Part shown: piece after piece, positions 54,421-62,896 of the stretch
Position numbering within the stretch: the stretch's first letter is position 1
Layout: every line of letters begins with the position of its first letter
Source: Shewanella insulae
GTDB lineage: Bacteria > Pseudomonadota > Gammaproteobacteria > Enterobacterales > Shewanellaceae
Direction of reading: 5' to 3'
Length of the DNA: 64,000 nt
NCBI RefSeq assembly: GCF_009831655.1
Contig: NZ_WRPA01000002.1
Location: forward strand, 248,001 to 312,000
The notes under the pieces: model-generated
Database searches by the model: none
Seen by the model: only the letters and a program-made list of their open reading frames with translations
Told to the model about the DNA's origin: nothing
Translations under genes and position numbers: made by a program

Positions 54421-55149
54421 ATGTCTGTGATAAACAGCGACAGGACGCTAGATGAAAGGCGGCGCATCTTGCTAGTCGAAGATGAGCCAGACCTCGCCAG
54501 ACTGATACGCCTGAACCTTGAGTCCTTGCAACATGAGGTGACACAGGTAACTAGCCTGACCCAGGCCAGACAACAGATGCAGACTAAGCACTTCGATCTC
54601 CTACTGCTGGATCGCATGCTCAGCGACGGCGACGGCCTGACCCTGTGCCAGCAACTCCGTCAGGAGGGCAAGTGCCTGCCCTGTATGATGATCACCGCCA
54701 GAGACAGCGAGGCGGATATCGTCCTCGGCCTGGAGTCTGGCGCCGACGACTACTTGGTCAAACCCTTCAGCGTGTTGGAACTCAGGGCCAGGGTCAAGGC
54801 GCTGCTCAGACGCTCCGCCCAGCAGGCCAGCGACCAGTATGCCCTCACCTTCGACGAACTGGTGATCGACAGCAAGACGCGGGAGGTCACCGCCGCCAAC
54901 CAACCCCTTGCCCTCACCGCCAGGGAGTTCGATCTCCTCTACTACCTGGCCCAGCATCCGCGCCAGGTGTTCAGCCGCATGCAACTGCTGGAGGCCGTAT
55001 GGGGTTACTCCTACGCAGGCTACGAGCACACGGTCAACAGCCACATCAATCGCCTCAGGGCCAAGCTGGCCAGCAGCCCCACCAGCAATGAGCTGGTGCA
55101 GACGGTATGGGGGGTGGGCTATAAGTTCGCCCCACCGGCGGCGCACTAG
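54421..55149 (+). CDS. OmpR-family response regulator
   Basis: A 242-residue response regulator with a receiver domain (about 14-130; phospho-acceptor Asp64 in LLLLDRMLSDGDG, Lys in DDYLVKPFS near 115) and a winged-helix DNA-binding domain (about 145-238; LTAREFDLLYYLAQHPRQVFSR and TVWGVGYKF). It lies two bases before the sensor kinase, so they are a cognate pair. Likely targets include the spondin genes just upstream, by position only. Confidence 0.94.
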   Translation: MSVINSDRTLDERRRILLVEDEPDLARLIRLNLESLQHEVTQVTSLTQARQQMQTKHFDLLLLDRMLSDGDGLTLCQQLRQEGKCLPCMMITARDSEADIVLGLESGADDYLVKPFSVLELRARVKALLRRSAQQASDQYALTFDELVIDSKTREVTAANQPLALTAREFDLLYYLAQHPRQVFSRMQLLEAVWGYSYAGYEHTVNSHINRLRAKLASSPTSNELVQTVWGVGYKFAPPAAH

Positions 55150-55151
55150 CC

Positions 55152-56624
55152 ATGGTCAATAGCCTGTTCGGCCGCATCCTGCTGCTTGCCAGCGCCTGTG
55201 TCCTGCTGTTGTTTATCGGTTTCTGGCAGTGGTTTAGCCTGAGTCAGCAACACAGTCAACGCCTAGTACAGCAATCCCTGCACAGGGAGCTGGCGACCCA
55301 CATGACCGAGATCAACCCGCTACTGTCCCAGGGGATCACCTCAGATGCCGCCCTCAAGGAAGCCTTTCACGATCTCATGCTGCTGGGCCCCAGCTTTGAG
55401 ATCTACACCCTAGACCCTCAGGGAAAGGTGATCGCCTTCGACGCCAAGGAGCAGCAGATAAGGACCCACAGGGTGGACACTGCTAAGATTCGAGCCTTCT
55501 TGGGAGGCGAGCCCCTGCCTATCCTAGGTACAGATCCCAGGAGCGATAGCCAACAGAAGATCTTCTCTGCCAGCCCACTTAAAGCTCCGGGTGGAGCCCT
55601 CAATGGCTATCTCTATGTGATCATCGGCGGCGAGGCCTTCGATAGTTGGCAGTCACTTATTCAGGCCAAAGACCTGCCCGAACGCTGGGGCGTCGCCCTA
55701 GGGAGCTGGGCCCTGTTTACCCTGATCTTGTTTGCCCTGCTGCTGCGCTACCTGACGCGGCCGCTCAACCGCCTCACCCAGGCTCTCGGCGAACTGGAAC
55801 ACCAGCCGATAGACCAGCCCCTCACCCTGCCACTGGCGCCGAGTCGCAGCCAGGAGATGGCTCAGCTCAATGGGCAGATCAATCATTTGCTGCAAGAGGT
55901 GGCGCAGAAACAACGTCAGGTGACGGCGCAGCAGGCCGCCAAGCAGGAGTTCCTGCTGCACCTGTCCCACGATCTCAAGACGCCGCTCACCACACTGCTG
56001 GGATACCTGGATACCTGGCTGGTGAGCCCGGTCGATGAACGCGACGACAGCCTGCTGCAGTACGCAGCAGCCTCGGGGCAGAGGCTACAGCGATTGCTGG
56101 CACAGATGCTCGAATTGGCGGCGCTGGAGAACGGCCAGTTCAAGGCAAACATGCGCCGCGTCTCGCTGCAGTCGATTCTCGATGAACTCACCCAAACCTT
56201 CACCCCCAAGGCGAAACAAACAGAGGTCAGCCTCAGAATCCATCGAGGCGATGAAGATGAATACCTGTATACCGATCCCCAGCTGATGGGGCGGGTGCTC
56301 AACAACCTGCTGGACAACGCCCTACGCCACACACCGCCTGGCGGCGAGATAGCCGTCTATCCCCAGCGGCTGGCCTCGGGATCTTATCTGGTGATCCAGG
56401 ACTCGGGCAGCGGCATGCAGCCAGAGGCCATTGCCGCCCTGCAGCAGGCGCCTAGCCCGAGCCAACCAGCACTCTACTATTGCCAGGGCGAGGCCCTACC
56501 CCAGTTGGGGGTCGGCCTGGCGATCGTCAGGCAGCTATTGGCCAGACTCGGCTGTCGTATCGAGGTGCAAAGTGCAACCGACCGGGGCAGCCGATTCATG
56601 ATCGCACTGCCCCGATATCGATGA
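55152..56624 (+). CDS. Membrane sensor histidine kinase
   Basis: A 490-residue kinase: membrane helix (about 8-28), a periplasmic domain of about 155 residues, a second helix (about 180-200), HAMP (about 198-250), the dimerisation/H-box domain with HLSHDLKTPLTT (His273) and a catalytic ATPase domain with NNLLDNALRHTP (N box), DSGSGM (G1) and GVGLAIVRQLL (G2). All phosphotransfer motifs are intact. The signal is unknown. Confidence 0.94.
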   Translation: MVNSLFGRILLLASACVLLLFIGFWQWFSLSQQHSQRLVQQSLHRELATHMTEINPLLSQGITSDAALKEAFHDLMLLGPSFEIYTLDPQGKVIAFDAKEQQIRTHRVDTAKIRAFLGGEPLPILGTDPRSDSQQKIFSASPLKAPGGALNGYLYVIIGGEAFDSWQSLIQAKDLPERWGVALGSWALFTLILFALLLRYLTRPLNRLTQALGELEHQPIDQPLTLPLAPSRSQEMAQLNGQINHLLQEVAQKQRQVTAQQAAKQEFLLHLSHDLKTPLTTLLGYLDTWLVSPVDERDDSLLQYAAASGQRLQRLLAQMLELAALENGQFKANMRRVSLQSILDELTQTFTPKAKQTEVSLRIHRGDEDEYLYTDPQLMGRVLNNLLDNALRHTPPGGEIAVYPQRLASGSYLVIQDSGSGMQPEAIAALQQAPSPSQPALYYCQGEALPQLGVGLAIVRQLLARLGCRIEVQSATDRGSRFMIALPRYR

Positions 56625-56632
56625 GGCGGGAG

Positions 56633-56848
56633 TTATTGCGGGGAGATCACCAGATGGCGACGAAGGAAGGGATACGCCAGGCTAGCCAGCGAGGCGAAGA
56701 GGCTGGCCCACATGACCACCACCAGCGCGGCAACCATATATTGGCCCGCCATGGTGTCTGCATTAGCAACATAGATATGGTGAATGCCGTTGAGCAGACC
56801 CAAGAAGACCGCGAAACATATCACACTGATTGCTATAAACTTTTTCAT
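56633..56848 (-). CDS. Small two-helix membrane protein
   Basis: A 71-residue protein with two hydrophobic helices (about 4-27 and 37-62) joined by a short polar loop (HHIYVANADTMAG) and a basic tail. AGGA lies seven bases before the ATG, and the composition is clearly membrane-like, so it is probably a real gene. It is convergent with the sensor kinase gene, eight bases apart. The family was not recognised. Confidence 0.65.
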   Translation of the reverse strand: MKKFIAISVICFAVFLGLLNGIHHIYVANADTMAGQYMVAALVVVMWASLFASLASLAYPFLRRHLVISPQ

Positions 56849-56968
56849 ATCGAAATCCTTGTTTTTCTGACTAATTTCAGGTTAGCAGATGTTCTCCGAT
56901 AATACACATTAGTTACTATTCGATTTTTTAATAGGTAGTAAGGACAGCATTAACCAGGAATCACAGGC

Positions 56969-57001
56969 AAAAAAAAGCCAGTCGAGTTACCCCGACTGGC
57001 T
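56969..57001 (-). terminator. Terminator after hemE
   Basis: On the minus strand, the stem AGCCAGTCG/CGACTGGCT with an eight-base loop is followed by eight T residues. Confidence 0.92.
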
Positions 57002-57021
57002 AGCTTAGAGGTTACTGCCTC

Positions 57022-58086
57022 TTACTTATGGTATTGCGCCGACAGTTCGTGAACCGACTTGATAAAGGCGCCCGCATGCTCTGGATCCACATGCTGGTGA
57101 ATACCATGACCCAGGTTGAACACATGGCCCGAACCTTCGCCGTAACCGGCCAGGATCTGACGCACCTCTTCATGGATGCGCTCTGGCGAGGCGTAAAGCA
57201 TAGATGGATCCATGTTACCCTGCAGGGCAACCTTGTGGCCTACGCGACGACGCGCATCGGCAATATCCACAGTCCAGTCAAGACCCAGTGCATCACAGCC
57301 AGTCTCGGCCATGGCTTCTAACCAGAGTCCGCCGCCCTTAGTAAATAGGGTCACAGGCACTTGACGACCGTCCGCATGACGAGTCAGACCGTCGACGATC
57401 TTCTGCATATAGCGCAGCGAGAACTCACGGTAAGCGGTGTGCGACAGCGCACCACCCCATGAATCGAAAATCATCAACGACTGAGCACCGTTCGCTACCT
57501 GAGCGTTCAGGTACAGAGTCACAGAATCGGCCAACTTGTCTAGCAGCATGTGTAGTGCCGCAGGCTCAGCATAGGCCATCTTCTTGATCTTTTCGAAGGT
57601 CTTGCTCGAGCCGCCCTCGACCATATAGGTCGCCAGCGTCCAAGGTGAACCAGAGAAGCCGATCAGTGGCACTTCGCCCTTCAATTCGCGACGAATGGTG
57701 CTAACGGCATTCATCACATAGCCAAGCTCATCTTCTGGATCCGGCACCGCCAGCTTCTTGATGGCATCTAGCGTATCGGTTGGACGCTCGAAACGAGGAC
57801 CCTCACCGGTTTCGAAATAGAGACCCAGGCCCATGGCATCAGGCACGGTCAAAATATCAGAGAATAAGATCGCAGCATCGAGATCGTAACGACGAAGCGG
57901 TTGCAACGTCACCTCACAAGCCAACTCGGCATTGCGGCACAGTGACATGAAGTCGCCGGCTTGTGCGCGGGTTGCTTTATATTCAGGAAGGTAACGACCC
58001 GCCTGACGCATCATCCACACAGGAGTCACATCAACAGGCTGTTTTAGTAAGGCACGTAAATAACGATCATTTTTTAGTTCTGCCAT
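57022..58086 (-). CDS. hemE: HemE, uroporphyrinogen decarboxylase
   Basis: A 354-residue enzyme that removes the four acetate carboxyls of uroporphyrinogen III to give coproporphyrinogen III. The signature [10 protein letters not shown] is near the N-terminus (residues 26-35), and the second signature [17 protein letters not shown] lies near 143-159. Catalytic aspartates ([11 protein letters not shown]) are present. Length equals the E. coli enzyme (354). It is divergent from rsd and adds a second haem-synthesis gene to this window beside hemB. Confidence 0.97.
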   Translation of the reverse strand: MAELKNDRYLRALLKQPVDVTPVWMMRQAGRYLPEYKATRAQAGDFMSLCRNAELACEVTLQPLRRYDLDAAILFSDILTVPDAMGLGLYFETGEGPRFERPTDTLDAIKKLAVPDPEDELGYVMNAVSTIRRELKGEVPLIGFSGSPWTLATYMVEGGSSKTFEKIKKMAYAEPAALHMLLDKLADSVTLYLNAQVANGAQSLMIFDSWGGALSHTAYREFSLRYMQKIVDGLTRHADGRQVPVTLFTKGGGLWLEAMAETGCDALGLDWTVDIADARRRVGHKVALQGNMDPSMLYASPERIHEEVRQILAGYGEGSGHVFNLGHGIHQHVDPEHAGAFIKSVHELSAQYHK

Positions 58087-58280
58087 AAGGCTCTATTCCT
58101 ACGCTTATTGATTTTTCGCTGGGACAGTAGTTTAGCATTTACGCGAGTAAAGTAACCTCCATCGGCGCATTTATGTGACAAACACCGCTTGATTATTTTG
58201 TTACCCCGACGCCCCCTTCACCCAAGGTTTCGCCTGTGCCGCAAATTGCCTGCCTCAACCCGCAATTCGTTAGAAAAAAG

Positions 58281-58309
58281 TTGCACCCCCTCTTTGCCTT
58301 TGGTATAAA
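58281..58309 (+). promoter_or_regulatory. Promoter of the candidate small RNA
   Basis: TTGCAC and TATAAA are separated by exactly 17 bases, a strong sigma-70 promoter. Transcription would begin near 58316. Confidence 0.7.
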
Positions 58310-58315
58310 AAGTCT

Positions 58316-58408
58316 GCGCTAGCAAGAACAATCAAGAAGCTCGTCGCATCGAGCCCGCAAAAACTTTACTCGCCCAGCGATAGATTTCTATCGCTGGGCA
58401 TTTTATTT
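58316..58408 (+). ncRNA. Candidate small RNA or attenuated leader, about 93 nt
   Basis: A strong promoter lies just upstream and a terminator closes the unit: the perfect 12-bp stem GCCCAGCGATAG/CTATCGCTGGGC with an ATTT loop, followed by ATTTTATTT. A smaller hairpin GCTCG/CGAGC lies at 58339-58354, and an A-rich single-stranded stretch (CAAAAAC) lies between the two. No open reading frame of note occurs in it. Since no plus-strand gene precedes the terminator, the unit is best read as an independent small RNA. It might alternatively be a leader that attenuates rsd, which starts 158 bases later. I do not recognise the family. Confidence 0.6.
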
Positions 58409-58438
58409 CCGCCTCTCTTACCAGCGCCTCCCCCGTCA

Positions 58439-58452
58439 TTTTGTATACAAAA
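58439..58452. promoter_or_regulatory. 14-bp palindrome upstream of rsd
   Basis: TTTTGTATACAAAA is a perfect palindrome resembling operators of GntR-family repressors (TTGTATACAA core). It lies about 50 bases upstream of the possible rsd -35 box and 31 bases past the small-RNA terminator. Confidence 0.45.
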
Positions 58453-58565
58453 CAAGCAGATTCGACCAGCTGAAAGATCGTCTCGTTCGACTAAAAAATG
58501 GTTGATCAAAGCAGTAGTTCTCACCTACATTAGAAGTCATAGAATAACTTGCGATGGGGATCATC

Positions 58566-59033
58566 ATGCTAAAGCAATTGGAACGGGCCGAACAGAAATG
58601 GGGTGGCGCCAATACACTGATTGATCAATGGCTAAACCACCGTCGTAAGCTACTGATTAACTACTGCCAAATCGCCGGGCTACCGCCCTATGAGGCGATG
58701 GATCAGTCGCTTCCCGCCTTCAAATCGGTAAAAGAGTTCTGTGATCTCCTGGTCGATTATGTCTCCGAAGGCCACTTCGAGGTCTATGATCGCGTGGTTA
58801 CCGCCTGCGAGAAAAACGGTGAATCCAGTCAGACGCTGGCGCAGACCATAGTGCCTAAGATCAGCGAAACCACAGATCTCGCCCTAGACTTCAACGACAA
58901 GTACACCAGTGCCAGCGACGATAAGATCCTCTATCAGCTGGACAAAGATCTCTCCTCTTTAGGCGACGCCATGGAGACACGCTTCCAACTAGAAGATCAA
59001 CTACTGGAAGTGCTGCACAGCAAGTACTCCTAA
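58566..59033 (+). CDS. rsd: Rsd-like anti-sigma-70 regulator
   Basis: A 155-residue helical protein of the Rsd/AlgQ family, which binds sigma-70 and favours alternative sigma factors in stationary phase. It follows the E. coli Rsd plan (start MLKQLERAEQKW, then LIDQWLNHRRKLL, FCDLLVDYVSEGHFEVYDR, and LGDAMETRFQLEDQLL). The ATG chosen has GGGGA five bases upstream; an ATG four codons earlier overlaps that site. The operator-like palindrome and small-RNA unit upstream suggest growth-phase control. Confidence 0.92.
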   Translation: MLKQLERAEQKWGGANTLIDQWLNHRRKLLINYCQIAGLPPYEAMDQSLPAFKSVKEFCDLLVDYVSEGHFEVYDRVVTACEKNGESSQTLAQTIVPKISETTDLALDFNDKYTSASDDKILYQLDKDLSSLGDAMETRFQLEDQLLEVLHSKYS

Positions 59034-59084
59034 TCGACAAGCACAGTCGGTAAGCACATTTTCCCTAAGTGAAAGAGCAGACAC

Positions 59085-59115
59085 AAAAAAGGCCAGCTAA
59101 TCAGCTGGCCTTTTT
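59085..59115. terminator. Bidirectional terminator between rsd and acnB
   Basis: GGCCAGCT/AGCTGGCC with an AATC loop is flanked by an A run and a T run and serves both converging genes. Confidence 0.92.
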
Positions 59116-59131
59116 GCGTTATCAATCCTGA

Positions 59132-61729
59132 TTACACGGCAGACTGGAAGATCACTTCGCCCGCTTTTTGTGTGTATGAATCGATCTGGTCGAAGTTCAG
59201 GTAACGGTAAGTATCGGCTGCAGTCGCATCGATCTCTTTCGCATACTCTTGATACTCTTCAACGCTTGGCAGACGACCTAAGAGCGAGGCTACCGCGGCC
59301 AGCTCAGCAGATGCCAGGTAGACGTTGGCACCTGTACCCAGACGGTTCGGGAAGTTACGGGTAGAGGTAGACACTACGGTCGCGCCTTCGGCAACACGTG
59401 CCTGGTTACCCATACACAGAGAACAACCAGGGATCTCGATGCGCGCACCGACACGACCGAAGATGGCGTAGTAACCTTCTTCCGTCAGCTGATCACGGTC
59501 CATCTTAGTTGGCGGTGCGATCCACAGACGGGTTGGTAGCGTCTTGGCGAACTTGTCCAGCATCTTACCGGTAGCACGGAAGTGGCCGATGTTAGTCATA
59601 CAAGAACCAACGAACACCTCGTCGATCTGGGTGCCTTTCACCTGAGACAGGAGCACGGCATCATCTGGATCGTTTGGCGCACACAGAATAGGCTCTTTGA
59701 TCTCGTTCAGATCGATCTCGATCACTTCGGCGTATTCTGCATCGCTGTCTGCTTCCATCAGCTCAGGGTTAGCCAACCACTCTTCCATCGCGGCGATACG
59801 ACGCTCGATGGTACGACGGTCACCGTAACCTTCGGCGATCATCCACTTCAACATCACTATGTTAGAATTGAGGTATTCGATGATAGGCTCTTTGTCCAGC
59901 TTGATGGTACAACCGGCGGCACTACGCTCGGCCGACGCATCAGACAGTTCGAATGCCTGTTCAACCTTCAGCTTCTCAAGACCCTCGATCTCCAGGATGC
60001 GACCAGAGAAGGCGTTGATCTTGCCCTTCTTCTCAACGGTCAGCAGACCCATCTCGATCGCCTTGTGCGGAATAGCATGTACCAGGTCACGTAGCGTGAT
60101 ACCAGGCTGCATCTCGCCCTTGAAGCGAACCAATATAGACTCAGGCATATCCAGTGGCATCACACCAGTCGCAGCGGCGAAAGCCACCAGACCAGAACCC
60201 GCAGGGAAAGAGATACCGATTGGGAAACGAGTATGAGAGTCACCGCCCGTACCTACGGTATCAGGCAGCAGCATACGGTTTAACCAAGAGTGGATAACAC
60301 CGTCACCAGGACGCAGCGATACACCGCCACGGTTCATGATGAAATCAGGTAGCGTATGGTGAGTGTTCACGTCTACAGGCTTAGGATAAGCTGCCGTGTG
60401 ACAGAATGACTGCATGGTCAGGTCGGCACTGAAGCCAAGACATGCCAAGTCTTTCAACTCGTCACGGGTCATTGGACCCGTGGTGTCTTGTGACCCCACA
60501 GAGGTCATCTTAGGCTCGCAGTATTGGCCAGGACGCACACCGGTAACGCCACATGCCTTACCCACCATCTTCTGCGCCAGGGTGAAACCCTTGCCAGAAT
60601 CGGCTACATCTTGTGGACGCACGAATACATCAGAGGCAGGCAGACCTAAGGTCTCACGAGCGCGATCGGTCAGACCACGACCGATGATCAGCGGAATACG
60701 GCCACCGGCACGTACTTCGTCAAGCAGCACCTCAGTCTTGAGCTTGAACTCAGAGATCACTTCGTCAGTGCCGTGTAGCTTAACCACGCCTTCGTATGGG
60801 TAGATGTCGATCACATCGCCCATGTTCATCTTGCTCACGTCTAGCTCGATTGGCAGTGCACCGGCATCTTCCATGGTGTTGAAGAAGATAGGGGCTATCT
60901 TGCCGCCTAGACAGAAACCACCGGCACGCTTGTTAGGTACAAATGGGATGTCATCGCCCATGAACCAAAGCACAGAGTTGGTCGCAGACTTACGTGAAGA
61001 ACCTGTACCCACAACGTCGCCCACATAAACCAGTGGATGACCCTTCTGTTTCAGGGCTTCGATCTCTTGGATTGGGCCTTTCACGCCCGCTTCATCTGGC
61101 ACTATGCCGTCGCGTGCGTTTTTCAGCATCGCCAGGGCGTGCAGCGGGATATCTGGACGAGACCAGGCGTCCGGTGCTGGTGACAGATCGTCTGTGTTGG
61201 TTTCACCTGTAACCTTGAATACAGTGAGAGTCACTTTTTCAGCCAGCTTAGGGCGGTTCAGGAACCACTCGGCGTTGGCCCAAGACTCAACCACTTGCTT
61301 AGCGTGGGCGTTGCCCGCTTGCATCTTCTCGACCACATCGTGGTAGGCATCGAACATCAGCAGGGTATTTGACAGTGCCTTAACCGCCAATGGCGCCTGA
61401 GCGTCATCGTCGAGCTGAGCGATCAGGGGCTCGATGTTGTAACCGCCCTGCATGGTTCCCAGTAGCTCGACGGCGCGCGTCGCAGACAGGATAGGAGATG
61501 TTGCCTCACCTTTAGCAACCGCATCGAGGAAACCGGCTTTCACATAGGCCGCTTCGTCAACACCCGGTGGAATTCTGTTCTCGAGCAGGTCGAGGATAAA
61601 CTCCTCTTCACCCGCAGGTGGATTCTTTACTAATTCGACTAATTCGGCCACTTGATGGGCATCTAGTGGCTTAGGGACTACGCCCTCTGCAGCACGTTCT
61701 GCGACGTGTTTACGATATGCTTCTAGCAC
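59132..61729 (-). CDS. acnB: AcnB, aconitate hydratase B
   Basis: An 865-residue aconitase of the citric acid cycle, length equal to E. coli AcnB (865). The N-terminal HEAT-like domain (about 1-155, [18 protein letters not shown] and so on) and the swivel domain come before the catalytic part, the AcnB order. Iron-sulfur cluster cysteines are visible in [16 protein letters not shown] and [11 protein letters not shown] near the C-terminal end. AcnB can also act as an iron-responsive RNA-binding protein when it loses its cluster. Confidence 0.97.
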   Translation of the reverse strand: MLEAYRKHVAERAAEGVVPKPLDAHQVAELVELVKNPPAGEEEFILDLLENRIPPGVDEAAYVKAGFLDAVAKGEATSPILSATRAVELLGTMQGGYNIEPLIAQLDDDAQAPLAVKALSNTLLMFDAYHDVVEKMQAGNAHAKQVVESWANAEWFLNRPKLAEKVTLTVFKVTGETNTDDLSPAPDAWSRPDIPLHALAMLKNARDGIVPDEAGVKGPIQEIEALKQKGHPLVYVGDVVGTGSSRKSATNSVLWFMGDDIPFVPNKRAGGFCLGGKIAPIFFNTMEDAGALPIELDVSKMNMGDVIDIYPYEGVVKLHGTDEVISEFKLKTEVLLDEVRAGGRIPLIIGRGLTDRARETLGLPASDVFVRPQDVADSGKGFTLAQKMVGKACGVTGVRPGQYCEPKMTSVGSQDTTGPMTRDELKDLACLGFSADLTMQSFCHTAAYPKPVDVNTHHTLPDFIMNRGGVSLRPGDGVIHSWLNRMLLPDTVGTGGDSHTRFPIGISFPAGSGLVAFAAATGVMPLDMPESILVRFKGEMQPGITLRDLVHAIPHKAIEMGLLTVEKKGKINAFSGRILEIEGLEKLKVEQAFELSDASAERSAAGCTIKLDKEPIIEYLNSNIVMLKWMIAEGYGDRRTIERRIAAMEEWLANPELMEADSDAEYAEVIEIDLNEIKEPILCAPNDPDDAVLLSQVKGTQIDEVFVGSCMTNIGHFRATGKMLDKFAKTLPTRLWIAPPTKMDRDQLTEEGYYAIFGRVGARIEIPGCSLCMGNQARVAEGATVVSTSTRNFPNRLGTGANVYLASAELAAVASLLGRLPSVEEYQEYAKEIDATAADTYRYLNFDQIDSYTQKAGEVIFQSAV

Positions 61730-62142
61730 GGCAACATTCCTCTTTGTTTGGCGTTCTAACAGCGAAACTGCACGTCTTCAATTCTGAAGCTCACAGTCAA
61801 GCAGGCTCAACCCGTATTTCCGGCCGCATTATACTACAGCTTTGCAAAAGTATGAATCAGATCACACTCTTAGAAGTGAGAAATTACCGGGATTTCCTAG
61901 GGTGCCCAGCAAATTAGCGCAGCGCTGAAACAAAGGAAATTAGACGATAGTTTGAATAACAAGTTAACCAATTGAAATTAATTGATTTTAACAAACCGCG
62001 AAAATTCATTCCAAACGACCAAACTCGAAGACAACCAGGAAAAAAGCCGGAGAAAAAATTTCCCTGAGGGCTCGTAAATACCCGAAGAAATCGCATAATA
62101 TTCCACTTTCTCAATCAAAATGAACCAGCAAAAGACTTACCT
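61730..62142. other. 413-bp divergent region between acnB and the phosphatase gene
   Basis: AT-rich. It contains the acnB promoter region and presumably a promoter for the phosphatase gene in the right part. No gene or clear repeat is seen in the rest. Confidence 0.5.
61828..61866 (-). promoter_or_regulatory. Probable acnB promoter with a CRP-like site
   Basis: On the minus strand a TATAAT hexamer (61828-61833) is preceded by a CRP-like sequence, seen on the plus strand as TATGAATCAGATCACA (61851-61866), with nine of ten conserved bases. Its centre lies about 38 bases before the expected start point, near the class II position. In E. coli acnB is CRP-activated. Confidence 0.5.
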
Positions 62143-62802
62143 ATGAGCCAAATAAATTTCGCCGCAGTCATCTTCGATATGGATGGCGTGCTTATTGATT
62201 CCGAGCCAAGTTGGCAGGCGGCAGAATACAAGGTGCTGAGCCAGCTGGGGCTACCCATCAGCCTCAGCGATACCCAGCAGACCACAGGGCTGCGCATCGA
62301 CCAGGTAGTCGACTACTGGTATAAACGCCACCCTTGGGAAGGCTATGACAATGCGGCGACCGCCGAGGCCATTGTCCAGCAGGTGGCCGATGAGATAATA
62401 CGTAGCGGCGAGGCGATGCCCGGCGTCAAACAGGCCCTAGAGGCCTGCAAACAGAGGGGGCTCAAGATTGGCCTGGCGACCTCATCACCGACGCTTTTGA
62501 TCGATGCCGTGATGCAAAAATTGGCCATTGCTGATAAGTTCGATGCCATAGAGAGCGCCGAGACGCTGGCCCTGGGCAAGCCACACCCAGAGGTGTACCT
62601 CAACTGTGCCAAGGCTCTGGATGTCGCGCCTTCGCACTGCCTGGCAATCGAAGACTCCTTCAACGGCCTGATCGCCGCCAGAGCCGCCAACATGCACACT
62701 GTCGTCATTCCGGCGCCCCATGAGGCAAGCCAGGCCAGGTGGGCCGCCGCCCATCAGCAGCTCAAGAGTCTCGAGGAGTTCGCCGACTATCTGGCACAGT
62801 GA
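62143..62802 (+). CDS. hxpB: HxpB-like HAD sugar-phosphate phosphatase
   Basis: A 219-residue haloacid-dehalogenase-superfamily phosphatase. Motif I is FDMDGVLIDSEP (nucleophile Asp12, acid/base Asp14), followed by a helical cap, motif II LATSSP, motif III lysine in LGKPHPEVYL and motif IV EDSFNG. The cap segment GLRIDQVVDYWYKRHPWEG closely follows E. coli HxpB (YniC), which dephosphorylates hexitol and 2-deoxyhexose phosphates. Single gene. Confidence 0.88.
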   Translation: MSQINFAAVIFDMDGVLIDSEPSWQAAEYKVLSQLGLPISLSDTQQTTGLRIDQVVDYWYKRHPWEGYDNAATAEAIVQQVADEIIRSGEAMPGVKQALEACKQRGLKIGLATSSPTLLIDAVMQKLAIADKFDAIESAETLALGKPHPEVYLNCAKALDVAPSHCLAIEDSFNGLIAARAANMHTVVIPAPHEASQARWAAAHQQLKSLEEFADYLAQ

Positions 62803-62840
62803 GCCCCCAAGCGGGCGATAATCCTCAAAGCTCAGGTAGT

Positions 62841-62867
62841 AAAAAGCCCATCCTAGGATGGGCTTTT
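62841..62867. terminator. Bidirectional terminator between the phosphatase and peptidase genes
   Basis: The stem AAAGCCCAT/ATGGGCTTT closes around CCTAGG and is flanked by A and T runs, serving both converging genes. Confidence 0.9.
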
Positions 62868-62896
62868 GTTTATTTATATTTAACAGAGCTCTGGGC

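Larger units (their letters stand above)
58087..58565. other. 480-bp divergent region between hemE and rsd
   Basis: This region holds a complete promoter-plus-terminator unit that looks like a small RNA gene (listed separately), a 14-bp palindrome TTTTGTATACAAAA (58439-58452) and a possible rsd promoter (TTGATC at 58502, 18 bases, TACATT at 58526). The hemE promoter must lie in the left part. No protein-coding gene is seen. Confidence 0.6.
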
